Assembly (NCBI RefSeq): GCF_012932215.1
Contig: NZ_CP048788.1
Coordinates: forward strand, 2,418,001 to 2,482,000
DNA: 64,000 nucleotides
Direction: 5' to 3'
Origin: Roseobacter ponti
GTDB lineage: Bacteria > Pseudomonadota > Alphaproteobacteria > Rhodobacterales > Rhodobacteraceae
Every line of letters begins with the position of its first letter. Position 1 is the stretch's first letter. Both the position numbers and the translations under genes were made by a program. Positions 43,961-52,185 of the stretch are shown here, one piece after another. The notes beneath the pieces are model-generated. The model searched no databases. It worked only from the letters and a program-made list of their open reading frames with translations, and was not told the origin of the DNA.

Positions 43961-44700
43961 CATCCCACGAGTTACTCTACATCTTTATGGGGGCCGCAGC
44001 CGCCGGTTTCATCAACGGCATGGCGGCCTTTGGCACGGCGCTATTTGCGCTGGGATTTTTTCTGACCGTGATGAGCCCGGTACAGGCCGTGGCAGTCACA
44101 GTCAGTATTGCCGCAGTGAACGGTGTGCAGGGCATCTGGGTGGTGCGCCGCGAGATGATGGCCAACCTGCCGCGGCTGGCGCGGTTTCTGGTGCCGGGGC
44201 TGATCGGCATTCCCATCGGATTGTCGGTGCTGGGCATGATCAATGCAGAGATGCTGAAACTGGTGATCGCCGGGTTTCTCATTCTCTACGGCGGTTACTT
44301 TTCACTGCGTCGCAAGCTGCCGGATATTGCACAGCGCACGCCGGTGATTGACATTCTGGTCGGGTTTGCCGGCGGTGTGCTGGGCGGGGCGGTGGCGCTC
44401 TCCGGGGTGCTGCCCACGATGTGGTGTTCCCTGCGCAACTGGCCCAAAGCCGAAGTGCGTGCCGTGCTGCAGCCCTATAACCTCGCCGTTCTTGGCTTTG
44501 CGATGATTCTGCTGATCGGCAAAGGTGCCTATGACCGCGAGACACTGCTCTTTGTCGCAGTTGCGATGCCTGTGGCGATTGTTTTTGCCCGGATCGGGAT
44601 TGCAGCTTTCCGGCGCATTCCGAATGCGCTTTTTCACCGCCTGCTGATCGGCCTCTGCCTCGTGTCGGGCACCCTGCTGATGATAAGAGAAGTGCTATGA
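43957..44700 (+). CDS. TauE/SafE-family membrane permease
   Basis: This is a 247-residue protein of about eight helices, with GFINGMAAFGTALFALGFF near the start and GGVLGGAVALSGVLP in the middle, marks of the TauE/SafE (TSUP) family. Members move sulfonates, sulfite or organic anions across the inner membrane. It overlaps both its neighbours by four bases. Export or import of a product made by the enzymes nearby is plausible. Confidence 0.88.
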   Translation: MTSHELLYIFMGAAAAGFINGMAAFGTALFALGFFLTVMSPVQAVAVTVSIAAVNGVQGIWVVRREMMANLPRLARFLVPGLIGIPIGLSVLGMINAEMLKLVIAGFLILYGGYFSLRRKLPDIAQRTPVIDILVGFAGGVLGGAVALSGVLPTMWCSLRNWPKAEVRAVLQPYNLAVLGFAMILLIGKGAYDRETLLFVAVAMPVAIVFARIGIAAFRRIPNALFHRLLIGLCLVSGTLLMIREVL

Positions 44701-45827
44701 GAATTGACCGTATCCAGGTTTTCGTCTTCCGCGCCCCGACGCCTGCACCAGTGGCCACGTCCTTTGGCACCATGCGCGACCGTCCGGCGGTCTTCGTTCG
44801 CCTGACGGAAGCCGGCGGGGCGCATGGCTGGGGTGAGATCTTTGCCAACTGGCCTGCCGCAGGGGCCGAACACCGCGCCCGGCTGCTCGCCGAAGATATC
44901 AGCGCGCTTATCCTCGGCCAGGCTTTCAGTAAACCGGCCGATCTGTGGCGGGATCTGACCCGGGCCACGCATATCCGGGCGCTGCAATGTGGCGAGCCGG
45001 GCCCCTTTGCGCATGTTCTGGCCGGCATTGACACAGCAGTGCATGACATCGCGGCCCGGATGGCCGGTGTTTCGCTGGCACGGCTGCTTAATCCTGAGGC
45101 CGCAGTCGATGTGCCGGTTTATGCCAGCGGCATCGCAATTGCGCGGGCGGATGAAGAAACCGAAAGCGCCCGGGCGCGCGGCATCACCTGTTTCAAGGTC
45201 AAGATCGGGTTTGATATGGCCGGTGATCTGACACGTCTGGCGGCGCTCGGCGCCGGGCTGGCCCCCGGCGAGCGCCTCTTTACCGATGCCAACCAGGCCT
45301 GGGATCCGGCGCAGGCAAAGAAGTTTTTAACCGGGGCCGCGGATCTCGGGATCGGCTGGCTGGAAGAACCGGTTGCCGCGGATCGTCCCGCCTCTGACTG
45401 GCAGACTCTCGCGGCAAGCGCGGACATACCGCTGGCGGCGGGAGAGAACATCTCGGGAGACGCGGATTTTGACGCAGTGATCGCCGCAGGTGCGCTGCAG
45501 TTTGTGCAACCCGATGTTGCAAAATGGGGTGGCGTCGGCGGATGTTACGGGGTGGCGCGGCGGGCGCTGAAGGCGGGGCTTACCTATTGTCCGCATTTTC
45601 TGGGCGGCGGCATCGGGCTTGCGGCCTCGGCGCATCTGCTGGCGGCTGCGGGCGGCGGCGGGTTGCTGGAACTTGACGTGAACGCAAATCCGCTGCGGGA
45701 TGCCTTTTTCGACGGCGATCCGGCAGAGGGGGGCATATGGCGTCTCAGTTCCCTGCCCGGTCTCGGCATTGACGCGCTGCCCGAAGAGATCGCGCCGTTT
45801 CAGACCCTCGCTCTTGACCTCAGTTAA
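44697..45827 (+). CDS. Enolase-superfamily enzyme (mandelate racemase/muconate lactonising type)
   Basis: This is a 376-residue protein. The catalytic lysines lie in FKVKIG (KxK), the metal ligands in FTDANQAW, WLEEP and GENISGD, and further active-site residues in QPDVAKWGG and CPHFLGGG. The barrel is thus complete. Such enzymes abstract a proton alpha to a carboxylate, to racemise or dehydrate acids or sugar acids. The presence of a class I hydro-lyase next to it suggests a hydroxy-acid or related dicarboxylate. The substrate is not readable from sequence. Confidence 0.85.
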   Translation: MRIDRIQVFVFRAPTPAPVATSFGTMRDRPAVFVRLTEAGGAHGWGEIFANWPAAGAEHRARLLAEDISALILGQAFSKPADLWRDLTRATHIRALQCGEPGPFAHVLAGIDTAVHDIAARMAGVSLARLLNPEAAVDVPVYASGIAIARADEETESARARGITCFKVKIGFDMAGDLTRLAALGAGLAPGERLFTDANQAWDPAQAKKFLTGAADLGIGWLEEPVAADRPASDWQTLAASADIPLAAGENISGDADFDAVIAAGALQFVQPDVAKWGGVGGCYGVARRALKAGLTYCPHFLGGGIGLAASAHLLAAAGGGGLLELDVNANPLRDAFFDGDPAEGGIWRLSSLPGLGIDALPEEIAPFQTLALDLS

Positions 45828-45867
45828 CATTGCATCATCCTGAGGCGCGCATCAGGAGAGAGAGACC

Positions 45868-46485
45868 ATGTACACGCTTTTTATGGCCAAAGGCACATCC
45901 GCGCTCGCCGCGCATATCCTGCTTGAGGAAATCGGCGCCGATTATGAAACGCGGATGCTTTCAATCCCGGATCAGGACCATCAGGGCCCTGAATATCTTG
46001 CGATAAACCCGCGCGGCCGGGTACCTGCACTGCAGACCCCCCAGGGCGTTCTGACCGAAAACTCTGCGATCCTGGCCTATCTCGCGCAGGTGCATCCGGA
46101 GGCCGGTCTCGCGCCGGCAGACCCCTTCGCCTTTGCCCGGGCGCAGTCGTTTTGCCTTTATCTGGCCGCCACGATGCATCCTGCCTTTGCGCATAAACTG
46201 CGCGGGGCGCGCTTTGCCGATGATCCGGAGGCAATCGAAGCGATGAAGCAGAAAGTGCCTGAAAACATGGCGGAATGCGCACAGCTGATTGAGGATCACC
46301 TGCTTAAGGGCCCCTGGGCGCTGGGAGAGGAGTTCTCCTATTGCGACCCCTATCTTTTTCTGGTGCACCGCTGGCTTGGCGCCAACGGGATCAACACTGC
46401 GGACTATCCGAAAATCCACGCGCATATGCTGGCAATGAAAGAACGCCCGTCGGTGAAAACGGTCATGGCACAGCACGGGCTTTAG
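45868..46485 (+). CDS. Glutathione S-transferase family protein
   Basis: This is a 205-residue GST. The thioredoxin-like N-terminal domain (about 1-78, with PDQDHQGPEYLAINPRGRVPALQTPQGVLTENSAILAYLA) holds the glutathione site and the C-terminal helical domain follows. The N-terminal AKGTSALA region carries the likely catalytic serine. It ends four bases into the converging fumarase gene. It may isomerise or detoxify an intermediate of the acid pathway. Confidence 0.85.
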   Translation: MYTLFMAKGTSALAAHILLEEIGADYETRMLSIPDQDHQGPEYLAINPRGRVPALQTPQGVLTENSAILAYLAQVHPEAGLAPADPFAFARAQSFCLYLAATMHPAFAHKLRGARFADDPEAIEAMKQKVPENMAECAQLIEDHLLKGPWALGEEFSYCDPYLFLVHRWLGANGINTADYPKIHAHMLAMKERPSVKTVMAQHGL

Positions 46486-47150
46486 CCGATGATTTCGTCC
46501 GATTTGTCGTCGGTTTCGCCATAGCGCCGCATCACTGCAGGTTTCGTGCCTTCGTAAATACGCTCGATATTATGCTGGATCTTCGCGTTTTCCCGCTCGA
46601 AAAGACAGTCACCGTTCATATCAGAGGCAACGATGAACGGGCCCATACGCCGCGCGCGGATGACCCACATCGCCTGGGCAATCCCCAGCTCTTCATGCCA
46701 GTGCACCGCCTCAACCGTTTCGACACCGCGCCCCAGCAGGGCGCCGGTGCCATAGCCTACAGTGGAGAGGTACACCGCCCCGTTTGGCACAAAATATTCC
46801 CTGTAGTCCTTTGACGACATGCCGCCCTTGCCGATAATCAGCCGCGCGCCGGTTTTCTCCATCCATTCGGGCAGCCATTTGGCAAAGCGAAAGCTCGCGG
46901 TCGCCGTTACGGCGCCCAGATCAAACGAGCCATCCTCGCGGATCACCGCCGCCGGCGAACAGTGAAAGTTGGCGGCACTCTGTGAGGGCAGCTCCAGCGG
47001 GATATTCGCCTTTTCCTCCAGCGCACGCATGTAAACACCCTCGCGCGCGGTGTAGATCAGCCCGTCGAGATAGACGATATCGCCAAGGCGCAGATCCGCG
47101 ACCGCCTCTGCGGTCGGTGTGGTGCTGAGTACGACTTCTCTGAGGCTCAT
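46482..47150 (-). CDS. Class I fumarase/tartrate dehydratase beta subunit
   Basis: This is a 222-residue protein, the C-terminal domain of class I hydro-lyases as a separate chain. Motifs are GDIVYLDGLIYTARE, the GKGGMSSKDY loop that binds the substrate carboxylate, and the ALLGRGVETVEAVHWHEELG region. It works only with the alpha chain encoded just upstream. It overlaps that gene by four bases. Fumarase, mesaconase and L-tartrate dehydratase share this form. Confidence 0.88.
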   Translation of the reverse strand: MSLREVVLSTTPTAEAVADLRLGDIVYLDGLIYTAREGVYMRALEEKANIPLELPSQSAANFHCSPAAVIREDGSFDLGAVTATASFRFAKWLPEWMEKTGARLIIGKGGMSSKDYREYFVPNGAVYLSTVGYGTGALLGRGVETVEAVHWHEELGIAQAMWVIRARRMGPFIVASDMNGDCLFERENAKIQHNIERIYEGTKPAVMRRYGETDDKSDEIIG

Positions 47151-48103
47151 TCTGCAGCCTCCAGCGCGGGTTCCCAGTCCACGCCTTCGCGGCGCTGATA
47201 GGGGGTGAACCAGTCAGGATCGGTGCGGTATTCTACCCGGCCGTCCGGGAAAAGACGTGCCACCGCCCTGCGCGAGGACAGGCAGAAAGCATGCACCGAC
47301 ATCTGCATGCCGCCGGTGTGGCAGTAGCCAACTTCAATATTGCAGTCTATCACCATGTTTTTACCGACAAAACCCATGGCTCCCATGCCGATGGAATTGC
47401 CCAGTTCCCTGAACTCATCCTCCATCGCCGCGATCTTCGGATCGGAATTGCGGCTGCCCACCGTGCGCAGGGTCGAGGCGCGTTTGCCCAGCACCATACA
47501 GGTGTCTTTGGATCCGCCGAGCCCGATGCCGATGATCGCCGGCTGACAGGCCAGACCGCGTTTGCCAAAGGCCATTAGGCTGTCGAGATAAAACCGTTTG
47601 ATGCCCTGCACCCCGTCCGAGGGGAATAGCATCCGGTAGTCCGTGCCGAAAAGCCCGCCTTTGTGCACGGTGATGAGGTCGATCCACTCGCCCTCGGGCT
47701 CAAACCCGTATTCGATCTCAGGCGCGCCGATGCCGACGTTGTTGTTGTGATCGGTGCGCCAGAGCGGGTGCACCCGGTTGGGGCGCAGCGGCACAGCACT
47801 GGTGGCGGTGGCAGTGGCACGGCGCAGCGCCGCCTCGAGTGCCACAGGGCCGCCCTCGACACGCGCCTCATTGCCCATTTTTACGAACCAACGCGGCACG
47901 CCGGTGTCGCCGCACATTGCCCGACGATCTTCTTTGGCGGCCTCGTAATTGTCCAGCATCGCTTTGAGAACAAAGGACGAAAGGTCTCCGTCCTCGGTTT
48001 TCGCCGCTGCTTTGAGACCGTCGAGATAATCTTCAGGGATCTCGATGGCGGCCTTTTCCATCAGGCGCTCTGCGGTGTTCCGGATCAGATCGATTGCTAT
48101 CAT
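47147..48103 (-). CDS. Class I fumarase/tartrate dehydratase alpha subunit
   Basis: This is a 318-residue protein. The 4Fe-4S ligands lie in AMCGDTGVP, KDTCMVLGK and GYCHTGGMQ. The active-site stretch GLGGSKDT and the KGGLFGTDY loop are typical. It hydrates or dehydrates a dicarboxylate at the iron-sulfur cluster. A split alpha/beta form next to a second succinate dehydrogenase hints that it serves a special pathway rather than the citric acid cycle. Overlaps of four bases on both sides tie it to the operon. Confidence 0.9.
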   Translation of the reverse strand: MIAIDLIRNTAERLMEKAAIEIPEDYLDGLKAAAKTEDGDLSSFVLKAMLDNYEAAKEDRRAMCGDTGVPRWFVKMGNEARVEGGPVALEAALRRATATATSAVPLRPNRVHPLWRTDHNNNVGIGAPEIEYGFEPEGEWIDLITVHKGGLFGTDYRMLFPSDGVQGIKRFYLDSLMAFGKRGLACQPAIIGIGLGGSKDTCMVLGKRASTLRTVGSRNSDPKIAAMEDEFRELGNSIGMGAMGFVGKNMVIDCNIEVGYCHTGGMQMSVHAFCLSSRRAVARLFPDGRVEYRTDPDWFTPYQRREGVDWEPALEAAE

Positions 48104-49857
48104 TGTGCTGCCACCAGTGTTTCGGGCTCCCCGTCGGGCAGAATGGTCTCGCCGGGCCGGACGATGGTGAATTTCACGTCCTCGCGGCCAACTTCGAGGC
48201 TGTCACCCCGCAGGCGCGCGATGGTGAAATAGCTGTCCACCAGATCCCCCTCGTCAGGGAAATCCTCGCGGTAATGCGCGCCGCGGGAGTTTTCACGCGC
48301 CAGTCCCGCGCGGGCGATCACCCCGGAGACCTCGCAGAGCGACGCAAGGTTGAGCCAGTCGTGCCAGGTCAGGTTAAACGCCAGATTGTCAGAGGCCACG
48401 CCGGTTTGCAGAAGCTCCGCGCTGATCTCGTCGATGCGCTCCAGCCCGCGTTTCAGCCCCGCAGCGGTCCGCATCACGCCGACCTCTTCCCACATCGCTT
48501 CCTGCAGACGGTTGCGCAGAGGCTGCACCAGCGCAGGTGTCTGGCGCAGCGGGCGCAGGGCGCGCTCAACTTCGGCGGCCAGTACCTCCTCATCGGGCTC
48601 ACGCAGGGCGCTCATCCGACGGATGTCCGCGCCCATCGTGTCGCCGGCAATGCCGCCATAGACGGTCGAGTTGGCCACACCATTGCCGCCAAGGCGGTTG
48701 GAGCCATGCGCCCCGCCCGCGTCCTCGCCGGCCACATAAAGCCCTTCAAGCGCCGTGCGGGTGTCGGTATCGACCACCACGCCGCCCATGAAATAATGCG
48801 CCGTCGGCACCACCTCGACGCGCCCGCCCGCCAGATCGAACCCGCTGTCCTCGCAGCGTTTGACCATGCCTTTGAACTTTTTGCGCACCAGATCGGGCCC
48901 GAGATGCGCCATGGAGATAAACAGCCCCTTCTGCTCGGGGTTATTGTTCTTGCGCATCTCGGCGTACATGCCGCGGCTGACCACATCGCGGGTCGCGCGC
49001 TCGCCCTTGGCATCGTAATCGAACATGAACTGCTGACCGGCCCCGTTCAGCAGATGGCCGCCGGCACCGCGCAACCCCTCTTCGAGCACGGTGCCTGTCA
49101 TCCGGCTGTGATCGCCCGCGAGCAGCCCGGTCGGGTGAAACTGCACCATCTCCATATCGCGCAGCGGCAGACCTGCGCGCACGGCCATGGCGAGCCCGTC
49201 CATGGCTTTGTCCCCGCTGGGCGTGTGGTATTTGTACATGGTCGGGCCACCGCCCGTGGCCATCAGCACCGTTTTCGCCCGCACAAACCGGAATTTACCG
49301 GTGCGCATGTCAATCATCAGCACGCCCGCCAGTGCGGTTTTGTCTTTCGTCGGCACAAGGCCAATGGCGCGGTGTTCCTGAAGCTTTTCCACCGGGCGCG
49401 CCAGAACCTGTTCCATCAGCCGGTTGATGATCTCGATGCCGGTCAGGTCGCCCTTGTGCACCGTGCGGTCGGCCGTCTGCCCGGCAAAAGCCTTCTGATG
49501 CAGCGTGCCATCCGGATTGCGGTCGAAAAAGCAGCCGATCTCGTTTTCCAGCTCACGGATGCGCACGACGGCCTGTTCGCAAAGCCGCCAGGCCATATCC
49601 TGATCGGGCAGCCATTTGCCGCCCTGTATCGTATCCATGAAATGCCGCTCAACGGTATCACCGCCCCCCAGCGCCACATTGTAGCCCCCCTGCACCATGC
49701 GCGTGCAGCCACATTTTCCGATCAGCCCTTTGACCGCGATGGTAATTTTCGTACCCGGGGGTGCCGATTGCTGTGCATGGAGTGCGGCGAAAAGCCCCGC
49801 GCCGCCGGTGCCGAGGATCAGAATATCCGTGTCGTGGCGGTCAATGTCATGGGTCAT
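48100..49857 (-). CDS. Succinate dehydrogenase/fumarate reductase-type flavoprotein subunit
   Basis: The start is the ATG at 49857, giving 585 residues. The FAD motif ILGTGGAGLFAALHA lies at the N-terminus. The MVQGGYNVALGGGD region, the HPTG stretch (MVQFHPTGLL) and the active-site arginine region (TRDVVSRGMY) are present, as is the NRLGGNGVANSTVYGG motif near 350. A fumarate-binding fold is retained. It forms a complex with the three genes upstream. As a second copy beside fumarase genes, it may work on a succinate-like compound rather than succinate. Confidence 0.88.
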   Translation of the reverse strand: MTHDIDRHDTDILILGTGGAGLFAALHAQQSAPPGTKITIAVKGLIGKCGCTRMVQGGYNVALGGGDTVERHFMDTIQGGKWLPDQDMAWRLCEQAVVRIRELENEIGCFFDRNPDGTLHQKAFAGQTADRTVHKGDLTGIEIINRLMEQVLARPVEKLQEHRAIGLVPTKDKTALAGVLMIDMRTGKFRFVRAKTVLMATGGGPTMYKYHTPSGDKAMDGLAMAVRAGLPLRDMEMVQFHPTGLLAGDHSRMTGTVLEEGLRGAGGHLLNGAGQQFMFDYDAKGERATRDVVSRGMYAEMRKNNNPEQKGLFISMAHLGPDLVRKKFKGMVKRCEDSGFDLAGGRVEVVPTAHYFMGGVVVDTDTRTALEGLYVAGEDAGGAHGSNRLGGNGVANSTVYGGIAGDTMGADIRRMSALREPDEEVLAAEVERALRPLRQTPALVQPLRNRLQEAMWEEVGVMRTAAGLKRGLERIDEISAELLQTGVASDNLAFNLTWHDWLNLASLCEVSGVIARAGLARENSRGAHYREDFPDEGDLVDSYFTIARLRGDSLEVGREDVKFTIVRPGETILPDGEPETLVAAQ

Positions 49858-49859
49858 GG

Positions 49860-50201
49860 TCAGATCACCTGTAAAAAGAATGTGCCGGACAGCAGAACGG
49901 CAAAGCCCACGGCGCCCGCGGCCAGTGATTTCTGCGGCGCAGACCAGGGCAGCCATTCCATTGCCATCAGCCGCAGCCCGCCGGCAGTATGAACGGCAAG
50001 CAGAAAGACCAGACCGAACTCTGCAACCTTAACAAGCGGTTGCTCGGCAAAGGTCAGGAAACCATCAAGCCGTTCCGGCGCTGTCAGGGCCAGCGACAGG
50101 ACATAGAAATGCAGTGGCAGAAAGAGCGCCAGCGCCACGCCGGAGACGCGGTGCAGCACAAAGGCGAGCCAGAGCGGGTGGGCGCGTGCAGGCCGCATCA
50201 C
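49860..50201 (-). CDS. Membrane anchor subunit, cytochrome b-like (second)
   Basis: This is a 113-residue protein with three predicted helices. HPLWLAFVLHRVSGVALALFLPLHFYVLS is the mark of the succinate dehydrogenase cytochrome b subunit family; a histidine in the HRVSG or LPLHFYV region could bind heme b. It starts within the previous gene's stop and ends two bases before the flavoprotein ATG. Confidence 0.85.
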   Translation of the reverse strand: MMRPARAHPLWLAFVLHRVSGVALALFLPLHFYVLSLALTAPERLDGFLTFAEQPLVKVAEFGLVFLLAVHTAGGLRLMAMEWLPWSAPQKSLAAGAVGFAVLLSGTFFLQVI

Positions 50202-50536
50202 AGGCCTCCTCCTGTGACCGCGAGAACGGCCCGGCTGCCCATCGCAAGGAGCATCAGGCCGATGCCCCAGCTCAGTGCCGTCAGTGCTGCGCCCCGCAGC
50301 CCGAAGGTCTCATGAATGATCACCCGCAACCCGATGGCGGCATGCACAGACACGGCCAGCACAAAAGTGCCGTAAAAGGCGAGCCAGAAGAACGACCCCT
50401 GAGTGCGACCCAGAATTTCCCCGGTGCTCAAACCGCCCTGCACCGCATATATCATCACTGCAATGTGCCCGAGCGTCAGTGGTGCCATAATCAGCGCGGT
50501 GATCCTCTGCGCCATGTATAACTGCAGGTTCAGCAT
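50198..50536 (-). CDS. Membrane anchor subunit, cytochrome b-like (first)
   Basis: This is a 112-residue, three-helix protein beginning LNLQLYMAQRITALIMAPLTLGHIAVMIYAV. It overlaps the next anchor gene by four bases and lies one base after the iron-sulfur subunit stop. With the second anchor it makes the quinone-binding membrane part of the complex. Low conservation of anchors makes the naming of C and D subunits unsure. Confidence 0.82.
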   Translation of the reverse strand: MLNLQLYMAQRITALIMAPLTLGHIAVMIYAVQGGLSTGEILGRTQGSFFWLAFYGTFVLAVSVHAAIGLRVIIHETFGLRGAALTALSWGIGLMLLAMGSRAVLAVTGGGL

Positions 50537-50537
50537 C

Positions 50538-51290
50538 TTATCCCTTTCGCCTGCGGAAGAAACTGCGCGCTGTTTCCCGTTTCAGACCGGCGATGGCGGC
50601 CATCGGGTCAAGCTCGTTGGGGCAGTAGAAGGTGCAGCTTCCCATGGAGTGGCAGTTGTGACACCCGCCCGCCCCGGACACGGCTTCCAGAATGCCCGCG
50701 CGGTTGTCGTGTTTTGTGTCGTTATAAAGCGTCCAGGCACGTTGCAGCGCTGCGGGCCCGAGGTAGTCGTCGTTGCCCGCCACCGTGTCGCAGGCCGCAT
50801 AACAGACCGAGCAGTTGATGCATTCGATGCCCGCACTTGCCGTCACCCGGTCGTCGCCGTCCGGGTCAACGGGAGCGATCGGCTCATCGCGGCTGGCCGA
50901 GGGGGTATGGACGCCGCCCGCGGCTACCCATTTATCGAAAAACGGATCCATGTCAGCGGCCAGATCTTTGATAACAGGCAGATTTCTCAGGGGGCCGACC
51001 TGAATGGCGCCGTCGGTCAGCACTTTTTTCACGTGGGTTCTGCAGGTCCAGCGGGGCGCACCGTTCACCATCATCGCACAGGAGCCGCACATGCCGACAC
51101 GACAGGCAAAACGGTAAGTCAGCGTCGGGTCTTCGTACTGCTGGATCCAGGAGACCACATCAAGAATTGTCTGGCTCTCATAGGCGGGCACCTGGTATGT
51201 CTGATAGGCGCCGTCCTCGCCGCCCCGCCAGACCGAGACGTCCATAGTTTCTGACTGACCGTCCACCCGGGGCTCCTGACGTGTTTTCAT
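50538..51290 (-). CDS. Succinate dehydrogenase/fumarate reductase-type iron-sulfur subunit
   Basis: The start is the ATG at 51290 (MKTRQEPRVDG), giving 250 residues; an inner ATG at 51245 is possible. The 2Fe-2S set is CRVGMCGSCAMMVNGAPRWTC; the 4Fe-4S and 3Fe-4S sets are CINCSVCYAAC and CHNCHSMGSCTFYCP. It is the first gene of the operon, divergent from the nitroreductase. It carries electrons between the flavin and the membrane quinone. Confidence 0.9.
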   Translation of the reverse strand: MKTRQEPRVDGQSETMDVSVWRGGEDGAYQTYQVPAYESQTILDVVSWIQQYEDPTLTYRFACRVGMCGSCAMMVNGAPRWTCRTHVKKVLTDGAIQVGPLRNLPVIKDLAADMDPFFDKWVAAGGVHTPSASRDEPIAPVDPDGDDRVTASAGIECINCSVCYAACDTVAGNDDYLGPAALQRAWTLYNDTKHDNRAGILEAVSGAGGCHNCHSMGSCTFYCPNELDPMAAIAGLKRETARSFFRRRKG

Positions 51291-51387
51291 TCGGCTGCCC
51301 GAGATATAACTTGGAGCAAAGCTAACGAAAAGGAATATGTTCTTATGGTTTTGGTAAGAAATTCTTACAGAATGGGCGAGCTGTCTC

Positions 51388-52176
51388 ATGGCTGAATGCA
51401 GGCTCAGCGATCTGCTGACTGTCCGCTTCGGAGAAACGTCTGACGTGCCTGAGGGGCTGGAGAGCCATCCTTTTCTGACCTCTCTCGCGGCGCGTGGGTC
51501 CTGCCGGGCGTTTACGGCTGACAGAGTGCCCGACAGCACACTGGAAACCCTTGCGGCCACCGCCCTTTGCGCGCCGTCCAAGAGCGATCTGCAACAGCGA
51601 GACATTCTGATCGTCAGCGACCCGGAACAAAGAGCGGCGCTGCGCGATCTGCTGTCAGCGCAGGCCTGGATCGCCGATGCACCTCATTTGGTTATCTTTC
51701 TGGCCAACAACCGTCGGCAGCGCCAGATGCAGCAGATGCATGAACAGCCGTTTCCGAACGACCACCTCGACGCCTTTTTCAATGCAAGCGTCGATGCCGG
51801 CATTGCACTGGCGTTTTTCATGGCAGCGGCAGAAGCCGCAGGCCTTGGGTGCTGCCCGATCAGCACGATCCGCAATCACCTCGGTCCGGTACGCGATCTC
51901 TTTGGCCTGCCCGATCACGTGTTTCCGGTCGCGGGAATGGGCATCGGCTACCCCGTGGACCGGGCCCGCATGAGCCCGCGGCTGCCGCTCAGTGCGACTG
52001 TTCATAAGGACCGCTTTACCGGCTGCTCAGACGAGGCGATCCACCGCTATGACGCGCGCCGCAGCGCCGCCACCGGAGCGCCGGCCTGGTCTAAGACGAG
52101 GGCAAAGATGTATGCAGAACCGCAGCGCGGAGATTTCGGCCGTTTCATCCGTAGCATTGGCTTTAAAACGAATTAA
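51388..52176 (+). CDS. Nitroreductase-family FMN protein
   Basis: This is a 262-residue protein. The RGSCRAFTADRVPDSTLETL start and the AAEAAGLGCCPISTIRNH region are typical of FMN-binding nitroreductases. It is divergent from the dehydrogenase operon, with the 97-base gap holding an AT-rich run but no operator that I can define. It could reduce a nitro group, quinone or flavin. It ends nine bases from the convergent aminotransferase. Confidence 0.85.
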   Translation: MAECRLSDLLTVRFGETSDVPEGLESHPFLTSLAARGSCRAFTADRVPDSTLETLAATALCAPSKSDLQQRDILIVSDPEQRAALRDLLSAQAWIADAPHLVIFLANNRRQRQMQQMHEQPFPNDHLDAFFNASVDAGIALAFFMAAAEAAGLGCCPISTIRNHLGPVRDLFGLPDHVFPVAGMGIGYPVDRARMSPRLPLSATVHKDRFTGCSDEAIHRYDARRSAATGAPAWSKTRAKMYAEPQRGDFGRFIRSIGFKTN

Positions 52177-52185
52177 CTGGACGGC

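Noticed and set aside
48094-49992. A 632-codon open frame on the plus strand across the flavoprotein gene
   Set aside because: It is exactly antisense to the FAD subunit, and the composition is shadow-like. The flavoprotein motifs lie on the minus strand.
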